A stretch of 64,000 nucleotides of DNA from Eublepharis macularius (taxonomy: Eukaryota; Chordata; Lepidosauria; Squamata; Eublepharidae). This document shows positions 22,367 through 34,045 of the stretch, in pieces; within the stretch, counting starts at the first letter, position 1; every line of letters begins with the position of its first letter. The notes beneath the pieces are model-generated. The model was not told the DNA's origin and searched no databases. It saw only the letters and a list, made by a program, of their open reading frames with translations. Both the position numbers and the translations under genes were made by a program. The stretch spans positions 36,006,001 to 36,070,000 of the forward strand of contig NC_072806.1 of assembly GCF_028583425.1 (NCBI RefSeq), written 5' to 3'.

Positions 22367-23826
22367 CTTTAAATGCTAGGACTGGACCAAGCGACATCTA
22401 TTCTGCTTATATTTGTGGTGTACAGAAATGAATTCAATAGAACATTTTTTCCTGCCCTAAGACAATGTATTTATAGGTGTAGATATCTATCTATATCTAT
22501 ATAGTGTTGTCTTTTGGGCTTGCAGGGTTTTTTTTTTTAACCCTTGGGAATGAACTGAATCCAGAACAACACCAAGGGGAATTTTGCTATAGACTAGGGG
22601 ACAATCTTCACGACATAGAATCGACAGGAAAACAGATTTAAAAAGAAATCTCTTTTTGTACCAAGTGAAAAAGACACTATGAAGTGGATTTGTTTCAGTA
22701 CTGCCATATATAACTGATGGCTTATGCTGGGTATCATGTTCTCTAGATGATAACTCTAGGAATGAAATCCTTAGAAACTTTTCTCAGACAGAAAAGAAAC
22801 AAACGTTAAATAAAAGAAAGGTCAAAGACAACAAGGAAAGGCTTAAAGAAATTCCTAGTGTTTTGGGTTTTTTAAAAAAAGACGGTTTTGGCATTCTTGA
22901 TTTGTTAATTTTGCCTCAGAAATTTCAGTTTAGAGCTGCAATGACAGACTTTTTATGCTTCAGAGATGTCAGGCAGGGCGAATGAAATATATTTTATTTT
23001 ATAGTTTGGATTTTGTTTTTTGGCCAAAATAGCAAATATTTAAGCCCTCAGTATCAACTCTTCTACCTTCTCCAAATGACACACACCAATAATCCTCAAA
23101 AACCCAGAGGTCTTCTGTTAGACTTCTAAGTAAAAAATGACTTGAAAGAAACAAACAACAAAGTATTCTACCTTCACAAAAATAAAAGCTAAACAAACAA
23201 AAAAATAAAGACTCTGTGGAACTAGAAAAAAAAAAGCAGTCAACTGTTTACGTCGAATGTTAAATTCAGGAGCTCAACATTTTACTTTTAAAAAATCCTG
23301 TTTTAGAACCTCTTGTTCAAAAGCAAAGTATTTTGAGCAATCAACCAAAATAGTTCATTTTTTCTTTTTCTTTTTCTTTTTTGTTTCTGTAGATGTTTTA
23401 AGACATTACAGGGCTTGTATTTCACTGTGCTAAGTTTGTAAAGGTGGTGTTTACAGAAGGCAAAGAATAAAAACTTACAAAACCAGACGATTGCCAAATA
23501 AAACAATTCTATAGCACAAATACTGTTTGGGGTGTTAACACCCATAGCCCGGGAAACCATTTTAAACAAAGTGTTACAAAGTTGAGGGGATAAAAAGAAA
23601 ATTTAACATCTTTGCTAATGTTTAGTCCTGTTCAACATTCATGGAATTGTTAATATGACTTATATAGACCCACACAGGTTTTATTTTTGTGTCTTTAAAA
23701 GAAGAAAAAGTCCAAAATATTTAAATTTTATGGTCAAATATGCAGTCAGCAGCTGCTACTTTTTTCTTTATATATTAAATTTCTCATATGTCTTTTATTG
23801 TTCAAATAAACCTAAGCTTGTGTGAC
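22367..23826 (+). other. LHX1: LHX1 3'UTR
   Basis: About 1.46 kb of AT-rich, repeat-free sequence follows the stop codon. It has several T and A runs and a TATC-type microsatellite near 22484-22503. The absence of transposons, in contrast to both flanks, fits a constrained transcribed UTR. The end is inferred from the AATAAA at 23805-23810. Confidence 0.7.
23805..23810 (+). terminator. LHX1: LHX1 polyadenylation signal AATAAA
   Basis: A canonical AATAAA lies in TTCAAATAAACCTAAGC and is followed within 30 bases by a GT-rich stretch (TTGTGTGACC). It is the most distal good signal before the sequence turns into uncharacterised intergenic DNA. Another AATAAA near 23466 could be used as an alternative. 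Confidence 0.55.
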
Positions 23827-25671
23827 CTCCAGCGCATAATAGACCATTCACTGTATGAAAGGGGGGAAACAGTTGGATTAAAAAATTGTGAATTTTTAAT
23901 AAAACTAGAAAATCTGATGTTTAGATAACCCGTGATTCATTCAGTGCTTTAAAATAGTTGATGATGTATTTTTGGAGTAGAGTGGGAAGGACGTTAATGA
24001 GAGATTTGAACTACCACACAAAGAAAAATCTGAAGTAATTTCTGGAGTTTTCCTCTGACAACTCTTCCCTCAGAATTTTTTTCCTCAGAAATCTCCCCTC
24101 AGAATTGATCATGTTGAACACATATTTAGTTCTGAAGAAATAATGTTGAGGTTTGATTACGGAAATTTGGCATTCTTTGAGGTGAAATTTCTGAGGAAAG
24201 TTTTCAATATTCCAAGGAAACTTCTCAGTGAGGTTGTATATGTCAGCAGGTTGCCATCATATTTCATGTAAAATTTGAAGTCAATGTGGAGGTTTTTCCT
24301 CAAGGTTCTGAAGTATCTCAGGATTTTTGAAGGATACTAGAATATTTTTTTGTACTAGTGAAATTTCATACAAGCACTTTGTATATCTCTTTAATAATAT
24401 TGATTGTGTGTGGCCCTTGAGAGCTGCTGTCCATTTGCCCAACATAAGATACGGATCTAACATTTGGTCTGTGCTAAACACATCTGGGGGCATTTGTCTG
24501 ATGGTTTCACCTCATCTTGAAATTAAAGCTCAGAACTCTTGCAAGATTTTTGGTGGATATACCAGAATGGCAGCACAGAGACTCAACAACGGCCACCTAC
24601 CTGATCTGTCAATATGTTATAAATCTGTATTTTGAAAAAATCATTTCTCTCCTTCCCAGTTTTAGCATATATGGCTTCAAGAGACTGGCTGGTATGAGAA
24701 GTTCTGATCCGCTTCTATGAACTCTGATGTTTCACTTTCCATGTTCATGCAGACTTTCTTTACTTACACAAATTGTATCACCTCTTCAGTCTGGGATATT
24801 CCTTGCTGCCAGAGCTTCAGGGGTTACACCGGTTCCGGGCTGTGCTACAGCATGCTCTCCATATGCTCACCATGTGCTAAACAAAATATCTCACCACACC
24901 TGCTTTTAACCATAGCATGCCATTGGTAGGGATGGGGCTATCTTCTACTTCCACTGAAATCTAGGAGCTTTTCTCGAGTCGATTCTGCCCTGTGCAAAGG
25001 ATGGAACTCTGCCTGAAGAAGAAAGGGGGTGAGGTGTCATGTATTGTTGGTGTAGGGATCCTAGGATATGCTCCTGCTGCTGTTACAATGAGGTCGGTTT
25101 GTATTCTGAACTTACCATGGCAAAATATCGTTTTTACATTCAGATTCCCGCGTGCGCCCCCCCCCCTCGTACTGAGCATCAACTGGTGATAATTTTGGTG
25201 TGGTCATTTCACTGCTTCTAGAAGTGCCTCAGAGATTTGATTTCAACATAATGCTGGCACGGCAAAATCACTCACCCATGGGACTTTACCTTTGCACAAC
25301 ATCTTGTTTAAAATGGGCTGCTATTCATGCAAGGCAGCTATGTATGCCACACAGCTCCTTCGCATAGGTAGCTTCCCAAAGATACCGTGTGACTGCAAAG
25401 TCCCATGAGAGAGTGGTTTGTATCAGCAGTATCATATGGAAATTGCTTCCCCCTTCCCATAGAAAGACAAAGAAATCTGCGTCCTATGCATTTGTAGTAA
25501 ACAGTATGTCCTATTAAAGCAATGGGGCTCCGTGTCAACAATAACACTTGGAAGATGAATTTTATTAAAAACAAGGGTCTAGTACACTGGATTTTATTTA
25601 GCTGATGCCCAATAAATTTCTTTTAAGGTGACATGGGAGTCTCTGCTCTTACAGATGAACTCATTTGAATT
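23827..25671. other. Intergenic, no gene or named repeat recognised
   Basis: The sequence is AT-rich and contains short repeated phrases on a CTCAGAA / TTCTGAGG theme between 24050 and 24320, which gives it a locally palindromic look. No coding potential beyond chance short frames is visible. It may contain old, decayed repeats or downstream LHX1 regulatory DNA. Confidence 0.4.
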
Positions 25672-25800
25672 ATGGTATCTGAAGAAGTGAGCTGTGGCTC
25701 ACGAAAGCTCATACCCTACTACAAATTTTATTAGTCTTACAGGCGCTACTGGACTCTTGTTCTTTTCTACAGCTACAGACTAACAAGGCTACCCAGCTTG
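25672..25800 (+). mobile_element. Foldback-family half copy with complete hammerhead-like core
   Basis: One arm only: CTGAAGA (25679-25685), a perfect 6-bp hairpin GTGAGC-TGTG-GCTCAC, then GAAA (25703-25706) and AGCTCATACC. The family 3' part follows (TTATTAGTCTTACAGGCGC, then CTACAGACTAACAAGGC). Confidence 0.7.
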
Positions 25801-25849
25801 ATCACTGGAATTAAGTCCACCAAGACATCGTTTACAGTTTCTGCTTTCC

Positions 25850-26047
25850 CAGGGCTTTTTTTCTGGGAAGAGAGGTGGTGGAACTCAGTGGGTTGCCCTC
25901 GGAGAAAATGGTCACATGGAGTGGCGTGGAGGGCCATCTAAGCTCCCCTCTGTCTGGAGATCAGGGGGCGGGGCCACCAGCCATGTGACCATTTTCAAGA
26001 GGTTCCGGAACTCTGTTCACCCGTGTTCCCCCTGAAAAACAGCCCTG
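25850..26047 (+). mobile_element. Short hAT transposon (family 1)
   Basis: Perfect 8-bp duplication TGCTTTCC at 25842-25849 and 26048-26055. The central palindrome is partly lost. It lies directly after a foldback half-copy. Confidence 0.88.
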
Positions 26048-26534
26048 TGCTTTCCTATCCTGAGGAGAGAAGTATTAATCTTGCACTCGCAGGGGGTTTA
26101 GACATGCAATTTTTAAATTGATCAATATATTGGCTTTAGTTCCTAGCAAGAGTCATTGCTTCCATGTTTTGCACTGCATGTATGTATTCTGTCCCTTCTC
26201 AAGTCTTATACATGTTGTTCTACTGAAACATCATTATATGGGGTTTCTATCTGAAAACCTAAATGTCACTTACACCAAAGGAAAATTCCAGAGGGGAGGC
26301 AAGCTAAGGCTAAACTCACGTAGGTAGAGAGATTTTTTTTAAAAAAATGTAATAGCATTTTCTGGAACAGTAAACCCCAAATCCCATACCAAGGAATGTT
26401 TAATTTTGCAACCAAAATTATATAGATTAAGAGAAGTGCTATACATGTGCTTATTTATTTTAAATTTTAAATCAGATTTAAAATGTTTATACCTCATTTT
26501 ATCTTTGCAAACTTAAGATGTCTTATTTAACATA

Positions 26535-26865
26535 GATCCAGAGGAGTTAGCCATGTTAGTCTGTAGTTGCAAAATTGTAAAGAGTCCAGTAGCACCTTTA
26601 AGACTAACCAACTTTATTGTAGCATAAGCTTTCGAGAACCGCAGCTCTTTTAGTCAGATGCAACTTTATTGTAGCATAAGCTTTCAAGAACCACAGCTCT
26701 CTTCGTCAGATACAACTTTATTGTAGCATAAGCTTTTGAAAACTACAGTTCTCTTCATCAGTTGCATCTCTTTATCAGTTGGATGCATCTGACAAAGAGA
26801 GCTGTGGTTCTCAAGAGCTTATGCTACAATAAAGTTGGTTAGTCTTAAAGGTGCTACTGGACTCT
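26535..26865. mobile_element. Foldback retroelement with three tandem 52-bp units
   Basis: A perfect 12-bp duplication TTATTTAACATA bounds it (26523-26534 and 26866-26877). The left half contains head-to-tail 52-bp units starting CAACTTTATTGTAGCATAAG at 26609, 26661 and 26713. The right half carries the inverted unit and the family end GGTGCTACTGGACTCT. Confidence 0.8.
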
Positions 26866-27579
26866 TTATTTAACATAATTTATTCTGTTACTCTTGGGGA
26901 GGGCCAAGCCCATCTCCTTTGCCGTTGTGTAGGTATGAGGCACTTTTTTAAAAAAATGACTGCATATGTTCTCAGGATGCTGAACTACTATGTGCCTATT
27001 GCTGCTTCCTTGGCTACTGCCAGGCTATGGATGACAGGATATGGTAGACAGGTCCCTGTACCATTGCAACAAGAAGTCCAAGCTCTTGGTTAAGTGGTTT
27101 TATTCAGAAATCCAATCATTTCCATATATATGTCCATAGAATTACTCAGAGGCAAGAAAGCATCTAAGCAGTACACGTTTCCTTGATAGGAATAGGAACT
27201 TGAAGAAAGCACAGCTCTAAATACTCAATCATTTCCCCCCTTCCCACTTAGACCACTGGTTTGCGCGGGGAAGGGTCTGGGAACTTCTTCTGGAGTTTGT
27301 ACATCAGCCTAGACAGGGCAAAGAGGCATAAGAGTCAACAGCAGCATTGCAGACAGTACAAGGTCATTTCTGTGAGCTTCAAAGAAAAAAAAGATAAGAC
27401 AGCTGCGTTCTCAGGCTGTAAGAGGGAGAAAAAAAATTAATGGTTAGAGCATTTGCAAAATGAAATCAAGGTACAGCATTAGCAATGGTTCAACACATAG
27501 AACAATGGCATGGATGTAGGGGTAGAGACATGACAGCTACTAAAAAACCCATTGCTCTGAGAATGTCCTTGTGTTCATA

Positions 27580-28050
27580 TTATTATTGTGTTTATATTAT
27601 TTATAGTCTGCCTTTCTCATGGACACTTAAGGAGAATTACACAGTGTAATTCAATACGATCACCAGCTGGGACATTCAATAAACAATGCAATGAAACATG
27701 CAGATGCAAAATTTGCAGAAATCTGAAAAGGAGCAGAAATCCAATATAGAGCTGAAAAAAATGTTGAAATAAAGATAAGCAATTTGACAAAACATAAGAA
27801 ACAACATGGGAGTAACCCAGAAGGAATATACTTACAATAAAAGACAGTGCACATTAGCATAGTCTACAGTCACCGCCTCTTTACTAATGCATCTCCCTGA
27901 TCCATTTCTTTACAGTACAGCCTATTATCTGTAAAAAAAATCCTCCTGAATAATTCGCTTTTGGACAGTTTGTGGGAGGGAAGTGGGAGCCTTTCTGACA
28001 TCTTCAGGCAGGCTGTTCCATGAGGCCATTACAGAGAATGTGTGGGTACA
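27580..28050 (-). mobile_element. LINE 3' region, reverse
   Basis: Same tail complement as at 8000 (TAGTCTGCCTTTCTCATGG) and the same GCAGATGCAAAATTTGCAG block. Further 3'UTR-like sequence follows to GCAGGCTGTTCCATGAGGCC. It ends exactly where the Gypsy 3' LTR begins (28054). Confidence 0.65.
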
Positions 28051-28053
28051 GAG

Positions 28054-28499
28054 TGTCAGTCCTTGAGCAACATGCAGGTGTATTGGTTGAAGAACTTTAT
28101 TAGAGATCCATCAAGTTCAAGGTGCTCAGACAACTGAATTGGCAGAAGTGACGTGGATGGGGTTGGTAGTGTTAGTTATAGGGAAGGTTCCTACCATCAG
28201 GATAGGGACCGTTAAAGTTTGGGTGCGAAGGAGCTGGGGTGGTGGTGGAGGGGAGAAGCTAGGTTTAGGCTAGACAGAACAAGGAATGAAATCATCTTAG
28301 TTCCCAAGAAGGATACATTTTGAGCCGTCCACAGCCAGCCTTCAAGGACACTTGCAGGAGCCAGCAAGGAAAGAGAAAGTAACTACTTGCAAGATAACCT
28401 ACTGTCTTAACATCAATAAGAAACTTCTCATGCCCTCAGAGGACCAGTACATAACACAGAATACATTCATGGCAGATATGCAGACAGGCATATATGACA
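28054..28499 (-). repeat. Gypsy 3' LTR
   Basis: TGTCA...TGACA-type ends. The minus strand reads TGTCATATATGCCTGTCTGC and ends AAGGACTGACA, with AATAAA near the end. It matches 33109-33368 over the shared part, with scattered differences. A purine-rich tract (complement 28503-28515) sits just upstream on the minus strand. Confidence 0.88.
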
Positions 28500-28502
28500 T
28501 AC

Positions 28503-28515
28503 TGCCCTCCCCTCA
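28503..28515 (-). other. Polypurine tract
   Basis: The minus strand reads GAGGGGAGGGCAG immediately before the 3' LTR. This is the position where plus-strand DNA synthesis starts in LTR retroelements. Confidence 0.6.
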
Positions 28516-28936
28516 TATTGGCCCCGGTTTGTTAGGGTAAACCTTGTGAAATTTGTTTACAAGCCTTGGGACATTTACATTTGAAGCTTTTATCAATTCC
28601 CTTTGACTTTCATCAAAATGCACCCAACGAATCAAGTAGAACAGTTCTCCCCGTTTTAATTTCGAGTCCAGAACTTCTTTCACTTCATGGTGCAACTGTC
28701 CATCCACCACAAGGGGGCGGGGGGACTCTGCAGTGCAGATGCCATTTATCAGGTTGGGGAGCTTTCTTCAGGAGGCTAAAATGAAATACCGGGTGGACAT
28801 TCTTTAAGTTCTTAGGTAGGTTTACTTCTACAATCACCTCATTGATTATTTTTTTGACTTGAAATGGACCTAAGAATTCTCACCCCAGCTTTTTACTGGG
28901 TTGCTCCCCTCTTAGATGTTTAGTGGAGATGTGCAC
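28516..28936 (-). pseudogene. Gypsy pol C-terminus with chromodomain (remnant)
   Basis: The segment after the MITE contains GELFYLIRWVHFDESQRE, a chromodomain-like YLVRW motif. The stretch ends before the polypurine tract. Chromodomains here guide integration in chromoviruses. Stops interrupt the frame in the middle part. Confidence 0.7.
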
Positions 28937-28939
28937 ATA

Positions 28940-29173
28940 GAGCAGAACCACAAGTGACAAAAGGCACAGATTGGACACTTGTCAGCTTCCCTCAAGTTTT
29001 GATGGGAAATGTAGGCATCCTGGTCTTGCAGCTTCGCTCTCTGACTGCTGTCCAATGGACTTTTCAACTGTCACTTGTCCAACATTCCGCCAAGCTGCCT
29101 ACATTTCCCATCAAAACTTGAGGGAAGCTGACAAGTGTCCAATCTGTGCCTTTTGTCACTTGTGGTTCTGATC
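28940..29173. mobile_element. Palindromic MITE inside the Gypsy integrase
   Basis: Ends GAGCAGAACCACAAGTGAC and GTCACTTGTGGTTCTGATC, flanked by ATA on both sides (28937-28939, 29174-29176). It splits the integrase/chromodomain coding sequence of the Gypsy element, so it inserted after that element. Confidence 0.85.
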
Positions 29174-30177
29174 ATAGTCTCCCACTTGTAATTTCCATGG
29201 GGCAGATCTTTTTTTATCTGCATGTTTTTTGTAATCCTCTTTAGCTTTTTCCAGAGGCTTTTTAATTACCCACCATTGAGTCGTTAATTTAGACCACCCT
29301 TCTCCCAGATCCTCTTGTCTGTTGGTGGCTGGAGTTTTCACAAATGGCATTGCTGTGCCCTCATATCCATGTGCTACCATGAATGGGGAGGCCCCGGTGG
29401 AACTATGCACCAAGTTGTTATAACAATATTCTGCAAAAATTAGGAAATCAGCCCAGTTGTCCTGCTGGTAATTTATGTAGCATCGTAAGAACTGCTCCAG
29501 CACTTGATTAACTCTTTCGGTTTGTCCTTTGGTCTCGGGATGATGGACGGAGCTAATGCCTTGTTCAATCCCTCCTACTTGCAGTAGCTCCCGCCAGAAG
29601 TTGGCAACGAACTGGACTCCTCTATCGGATATTACTTTATCCGGAAATGAGTGTAGTCTGACCACACGTTGCATAAAGAGGATGGCTAGTTTCTTTGCAG
29701 TTAGAGTTTTGGAGCATGGAATGTAATGAGCTTGCTTAGGAAACAAATTAACCACCACTAAGATTACAATTTTTCCCTTGGGGTGTGGAGGTCAGTAATA
29801 AAGTCCATTGAGACCACAGCCCATGGTTGAGAGGAGGTTTCTAAGGGTTGTAGAAGACCAGGCGGTTTACCCCGTCTGCTTTTCCCCATCAAACACACTT
29901 GGCAAGTGGATACATACTGAGAAATGTCCCCTCTCATGTTTGGCCACCAAAATTGTCTTTGCACCAGATGCAATGTTTTTAAATATCCAAAGTGGCCAGC
30001 CAACTTGGAATCATGACATTGATTTAACACCTTCCCCCTTAAACTGGCTGGAACATACAATTTCCCGTCAATACCAGCCACCCCCTTCTCCTCTCTGTAG
30101 TTCGTCTTTGGGTAGGGTGTTCCCTTCTTTCTCCGTTTCCTCTTTGACTCTTTCCTCCCGGTTTGTGGAGGGAGCAT
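29174..30177 (-). pseudogene. Gypsy integrase (broken)
   Basis: The N-terminal HHCC zinc finger is visible (HDSKLAGHFGYL, then CQVC). The catalytic triad region contains VVSMDF (first Asp), VISDRGVQF (second Asp) and HHPETKGQTERVNQ (Glu). A frame change lies near 29758-29764, and the end is cut by the MITE at 29173. Integrase joins the element DNA to the host; here it cannot be made as one protein. Confidence 0.85.
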
Positions 30178-30588
30178 TCTGCTTTAATTGTTTGGCTTGG
30201 CTCCGGGTGGTTACTGCCCCCCCCCAATTGGGCTTGCAAGAACTTTGTCTGTTACTTCCTCTCTCTGGCTTTCATGTTGGGGTATGTGCAAGAGGGAGTC
30301 TGCCAGGAAGTTAGATTTGCCAGGGAGGTGCTTCAGTGAAAATTAAACTTGGAGAAGAACTCTGCCCAACATAGGTATTTGGTGCCTAGTTTGTGCAGGA
30401 TGTGCACTGCCTCTAAATTCTTATGATCAGTCCAAACCTCAAATGGCACTTTAGCCCCCTCCAGCCAATGTCTCCATGAGCATAGAGCTAATTTAACTGC
30501 CGAAGCCTCTTTGTCCCATACTTCCTAATGGTGTTCAGTTTCAGAAAATGTTTTTGATACATAAGCACAGGGGTGTCATTTTCCATCA

Positions 30589-31225
30589 TCATCTGCTTGC
30601 AAAATGACCCCCCCCCCATTGCAATGTTGCTCGCATCCACCTGCACAATAAATTTTCAGTTCTTGTCCAGATGCCACAGGACCAGCTCAGAAGTGAGTAG
30701 GGTTTTTTAAAGTGCTCAAAAGCCTCTTGGCATTCTTTAGTCCAACCTAATTTAGCACTGGGCTTCACTCCTTGCGGGCCCTTCCCTTTGGTTTTCAGCA
30801 AATCAATTAGTGGCAAAGAGATCTGGGCAAAGATTTTTATGAACAGTCTGTAGAAGTTAGCAAAGCCCAGGAATGATTGCAAATGCCTCCTGGGGGGGGG
30901 GTCCCACCCCATCACTGATTGTATTTTAGAGGGATCCATTTTTAATCCATGTCCTGATATTCTATATCCCCAAAAGTCCAACTCCTCTTTGGACTTCACA
31001 CTTGGACAGTTTCACCAGCAGGTGGTTGTCCCTCAGGGTGTTTAGCACCCAGCGCACCAGTTTCACGTGGGACTCATAATCTTGTGAATAAATCAACACA
31101 TCATCAAGATAAACCACTATGCCCTTGTACAGGTATTTGTGTAATACCTCATTAATTAAATTCATTAAAAAACCCGGCGCCCCTTGTAATCTGAATGGCA
31201 TGACTCTGCATTCGAATTGTCCCAA
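30589..31225 (-). pseudogene. Gypsy reverse transcriptase / RNase H (broken)
   Basis: The finger-palm region contains FECRVMPFRLQGAP and the catalytic box VVYLDDVLIYSQ. The connection follows (FWGYRISGHGLKMDPSKI, FLGFANFYRLFIK). A frameshift lies near 30962-30999. RNase H and the tether continue with stops to about 30330. Upstream, 31226-31700 is the decayed N-terminal part. Confidence 0.85.
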
Positions 31226-31703
31226 GGGAGTGTTAAAAGCGGTTTTCCATTCATCTCCTTCCCCTATTCTTATTCAGAAGTACGCATCTCTTAAATCTAA
31301 TTTAGAGAAGATTTTTCCTTGGGACACCACTCCCGGCAAATCTCGGATCAAGGGGAGCAGGTAAGCATTGCACATGGAAATGGCATTAATCCCCCCTATA
31401 ATCAGTACACAGTCTCAAACTCCTGTCCTTTTTTCAAGAAACAACACAGGTGCAGCATGAGGGGAGCTAGCAGGGTGGATGAATCCTCGTGACAACTTGA
31501 ACTTATGCAATTCCTCTCACTCCCCTGGGCTCATCGAGTATAATTTTCCCTTCGGAAGCTTTTGGCCCAGGATCAGTTCTATAGCACGGTCAGTAGCCCT
31601 ATGAGGGGAAAGTTCATCAGCTTCCTTCTAATCAAATACTTGGTTCAAGTCCTGATATTCAGGGGGGATTTGCTCTATCTCTTCCTGAGCTAACAGGGCA
31701 CTC

Positions 31704-31949
31704 TCAGGGAGGCGGGGTGCGCCTGGGCGGCACTCCGGCTTCCAGACATGATTTCGGCATTCTCCCCACAGCAAAACGCAGCTCTACCATTTTCCACTTC
31801 ACAAATGGGTCATGGTCCCATAACCACCATATCCGCAACTCCAAAGGGAACTTGGTGGCGCCACTTACGACAAAAGTTCTGGCTTCCCAGTGATTCCCCA
31901 TCCCTACCGGGACAAGTTCAGTTTCCACATTAGCCAGGGCCCCTTTCAT
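31704..31949 (-). pseudogene. Gypsy protease region (remnant)
   Basis: Lies between gag and reverse transcriptase. It has a FVVSGATKFPLELR stretch like the region before the protease active site, but the DSG catalytic triad is not clear. Assigned mainly by position. Confidence 0.45.
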
Positions 31950-32021
31950 TCAAGACCCATCCATCTGCTCAAACAGGATGGGATGGTCCAATTTACATAC
32001 ATTCAGTCCCAACCCAGTGGC

Positions 32022-32795
32022 TTACTCGGCTGTGCTCATTTGGAAAGGTATGGCCCCACTCTTGGAAAAACTCCCAACACTTGCACAATGAAGAAGCCCA
32101 ACTCTTCTGGGTCTCCCTTGAACTGTGCATCCAATTTGCGCCACCCCTGCTGTGGTGGCATGGTGGGAGGGACCCCTCGTGGGGCGAGCAGTATCCCTGG
32201 AGGTGGTGGAACCGGAGGAGGTGGCAGCGGTTGTGGCTGCTGCAGAGGTGGCCTGATCGGCACCCCTCTTGGTGGCGGGACAGCCAGGGCCCCTAGGTGA
32301 GGTGGAGGAGGGGATGAAATCCCCGCGGTGGCTGGGCAACTGGTCCTCCTTGGGGTGGAGGAGCGATAAGTGGTAGTCCCGGTGGCCTAGCGGGCCCTCT
32401 CCATGGCAGAAGGGGTGAGGGGGACATCTTGGCCTAAATGGTCCCCCCTCAGGGGTCCTCCCTGGTCCATCTCCATCGGGTCCTGGCCCCGTGGGTGCTT
32501 CCGCCAGCGGCAGGTGGCACATTATCTCTTGTAATCCTCTCGTCACCTGCGCCATCTCCCTCTTTAGTTCGCCCATCTCCCCCCATGCAGCCTGCAAATG
32601 CTCAGGGTTAGTCTCTTGAAAGTCCTTCTCACCTGAGGTTGGTATGGGCCCCCTGCTTTCCTCCTCGGGCTCATCCTCTGGCTTTGAGGGTTTCACGGGG
32701 TTGAGGGGGTTCGCCTCGTATTTCGTTGCTTCCGACCCGAGGAGCTCTTCCAGTTTTGACATACTGTGACTGAAAGCCATGCCTCGCCGTCGCAT
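32022..32795 (-). pseudogene. Gypsy Gag-like ORF (frame-broken)
   Basis: 257 codons starting MRRRGMAFSHSMSKLEELLG. A second frame (32036-32263) continues the capsid-type motif KGDPEELGFFIVQVLGVFP. Proline-rich linkers surround it. No CCHC knuckle is visible. The capsid-like motif resembles Gag domains of Ty3/Gypsy elements and their domesticated relatives, but frame breaks and position inside the element indicate it is not a host gene. Confidence 0.75.
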
Positions 32796-33091
32796 CTTCT
32801 CCTATCTGGTCGGTTGGCCTGCTGATCTTTGGGGCACCCACTCCCGAGGGGTGGTTACTAGCCAGTTCCAGTGAGTTGCCCCCTTCTTAGGTATTCCCCC
32901 CAGCTCTCACTTATTGATTCTGGGTCTGGGTCTGGGCTCCGTCGCAAGGTCTCCAGCCGCCCCATCCCCTGGGCTTTGTCCCAATTCCAGATTGATTAAT
33001 TATCCCTCTGTTGGCTCCGAAGTTCCCTGGTCTAACCCATATGGCATGGTGCTGGTAGTCTGACATCAGGGTTTGGGGTCCAAGGGGAATA

Positions 33092-33108
33092 AGAGACTTC
33101 TGCCAAAA
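33092..33108 (-). other. Gypsy primer-binding site region
   Basis: The minus strand reads TGGCAGAAGTCTCT three bases inside the 5' LTR end, where tRNA primes minus-strand synthesis. The tRNA type is not assigned. Confidence 0.5.
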
Positions 33109-33368
33109 TGTCAGTGCTTGGCAGGTAGATTCCTCAAGTTCTCCATAGCAAACATGCAGGTGTATTGGTTGAAGAACTTTATTAGAGATCCATCAAGTTC
33201 AAGGTGCTCAGACAACTGAATTGGAAGAAGTGACGTGGATGGGGTCGGTAGTGTTAGTTATAGGGAAGGTTCCCGCCATCAGGATAGGGACCGTTGAAGT
33301 TTGGGCGCAAAGGAGGCAGGGTGGTGATGGAGAGGAGAAGCTAGGTTTAGGCTAGACAGAACAACGAA
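33109..33368 (-). repeat. Gypsy 5' LTR, truncated
   Basis: Matches the 3' LTR over its first 230 or so bases (R/U5 side) and then stops at ACAACGAATG, where 28284 continues. The missing part holds the promoter. Confidence 0.88.
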
Positions 33369-34045
33369 TGTTGTTCTGCAGTAGCAGAAGCAGTGCAGTG
33401 GCATGGAAAGGACTAAGAATTTCTAACTCGACTCCTCTCACAAAATGACAATTCCCAGTTATCTTTGGAGGGGAAAAAAGTAAGCCAAGTCCTTTCAAAT
33501 AGTTAAAAACTTATCCACTATATTGGGTAGCTATAGGGTATATTGATAAACTTCCTTTTATTTGTGGATTTTAGGGGTGTGCAAAATATTTCCATAGCCT
33601 TGGCCACGTTGAGAGGCAAAAATCCTAATTCTGCAACTGCTGTGTGTGAAGGTTGCATGTTACATGGTGCCTTAGTGTTCATGCGCCTGCATTGAAATGA
33701 ATGTGTTCTAGAATACATTGATTCCCCACACAGCTATTTAATTTGTAGAGTCCCAAGGGAAGGAATTCAATCCTGAAGACTAACAAATACGCAGTAACAG
33801 AATTGTAACAGGCCCATCCCTGCCTCCTAAAAAATTGGGGCATTGAGTCATCACGATCAGAAAATAGGGACTTTGTCTAAAAAACGGGGAGAAGTTTAAG
33901 TCACTGCTTGACAGCTGTGGTCATATGACTAAAATTTAACAAATTGAAATCCTGCTTTGAGGATATGAATTTAAAAGATAACTGCACTGCACATAGGAGA
34001 AATGCTAAACAAATAATCAATGGGCAGTTGTCCAGTGTTGGCACG
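33369..34045. other. Intergenic, no recognised element
   Basis: No coding or repeat signature beyond short A/T runs was found. Confidence 0.4.

Larger units (their letters stand above)
28054..33368 (-). mobile_element. Degraded Ty3/Gypsy (chromovirus-type) retrotransposon
   Basis: Minus-strand element: truncated 5' LTR (33109-33368), primer site, gag, pol with protease, reverse transcriptase, RNase H and integrase, a chromodomain, then the 3' LTR (28054-28499). The frame is broken in many places and a MITE splits the integrase. It is therefore inactive. Confidence 0.9.

Noticed and set aside
26609..26764. A CRISPR array
   Set aside because: Repeats are directly adjacent without unique spacers and are part of an interspersed family.
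32022..32795. A domesticated Gag-derived host gene (RTL/PEG10-like)
   Set aside because: It is frame-broken and sits in order between a Gypsy LTR and pol on the same strand.
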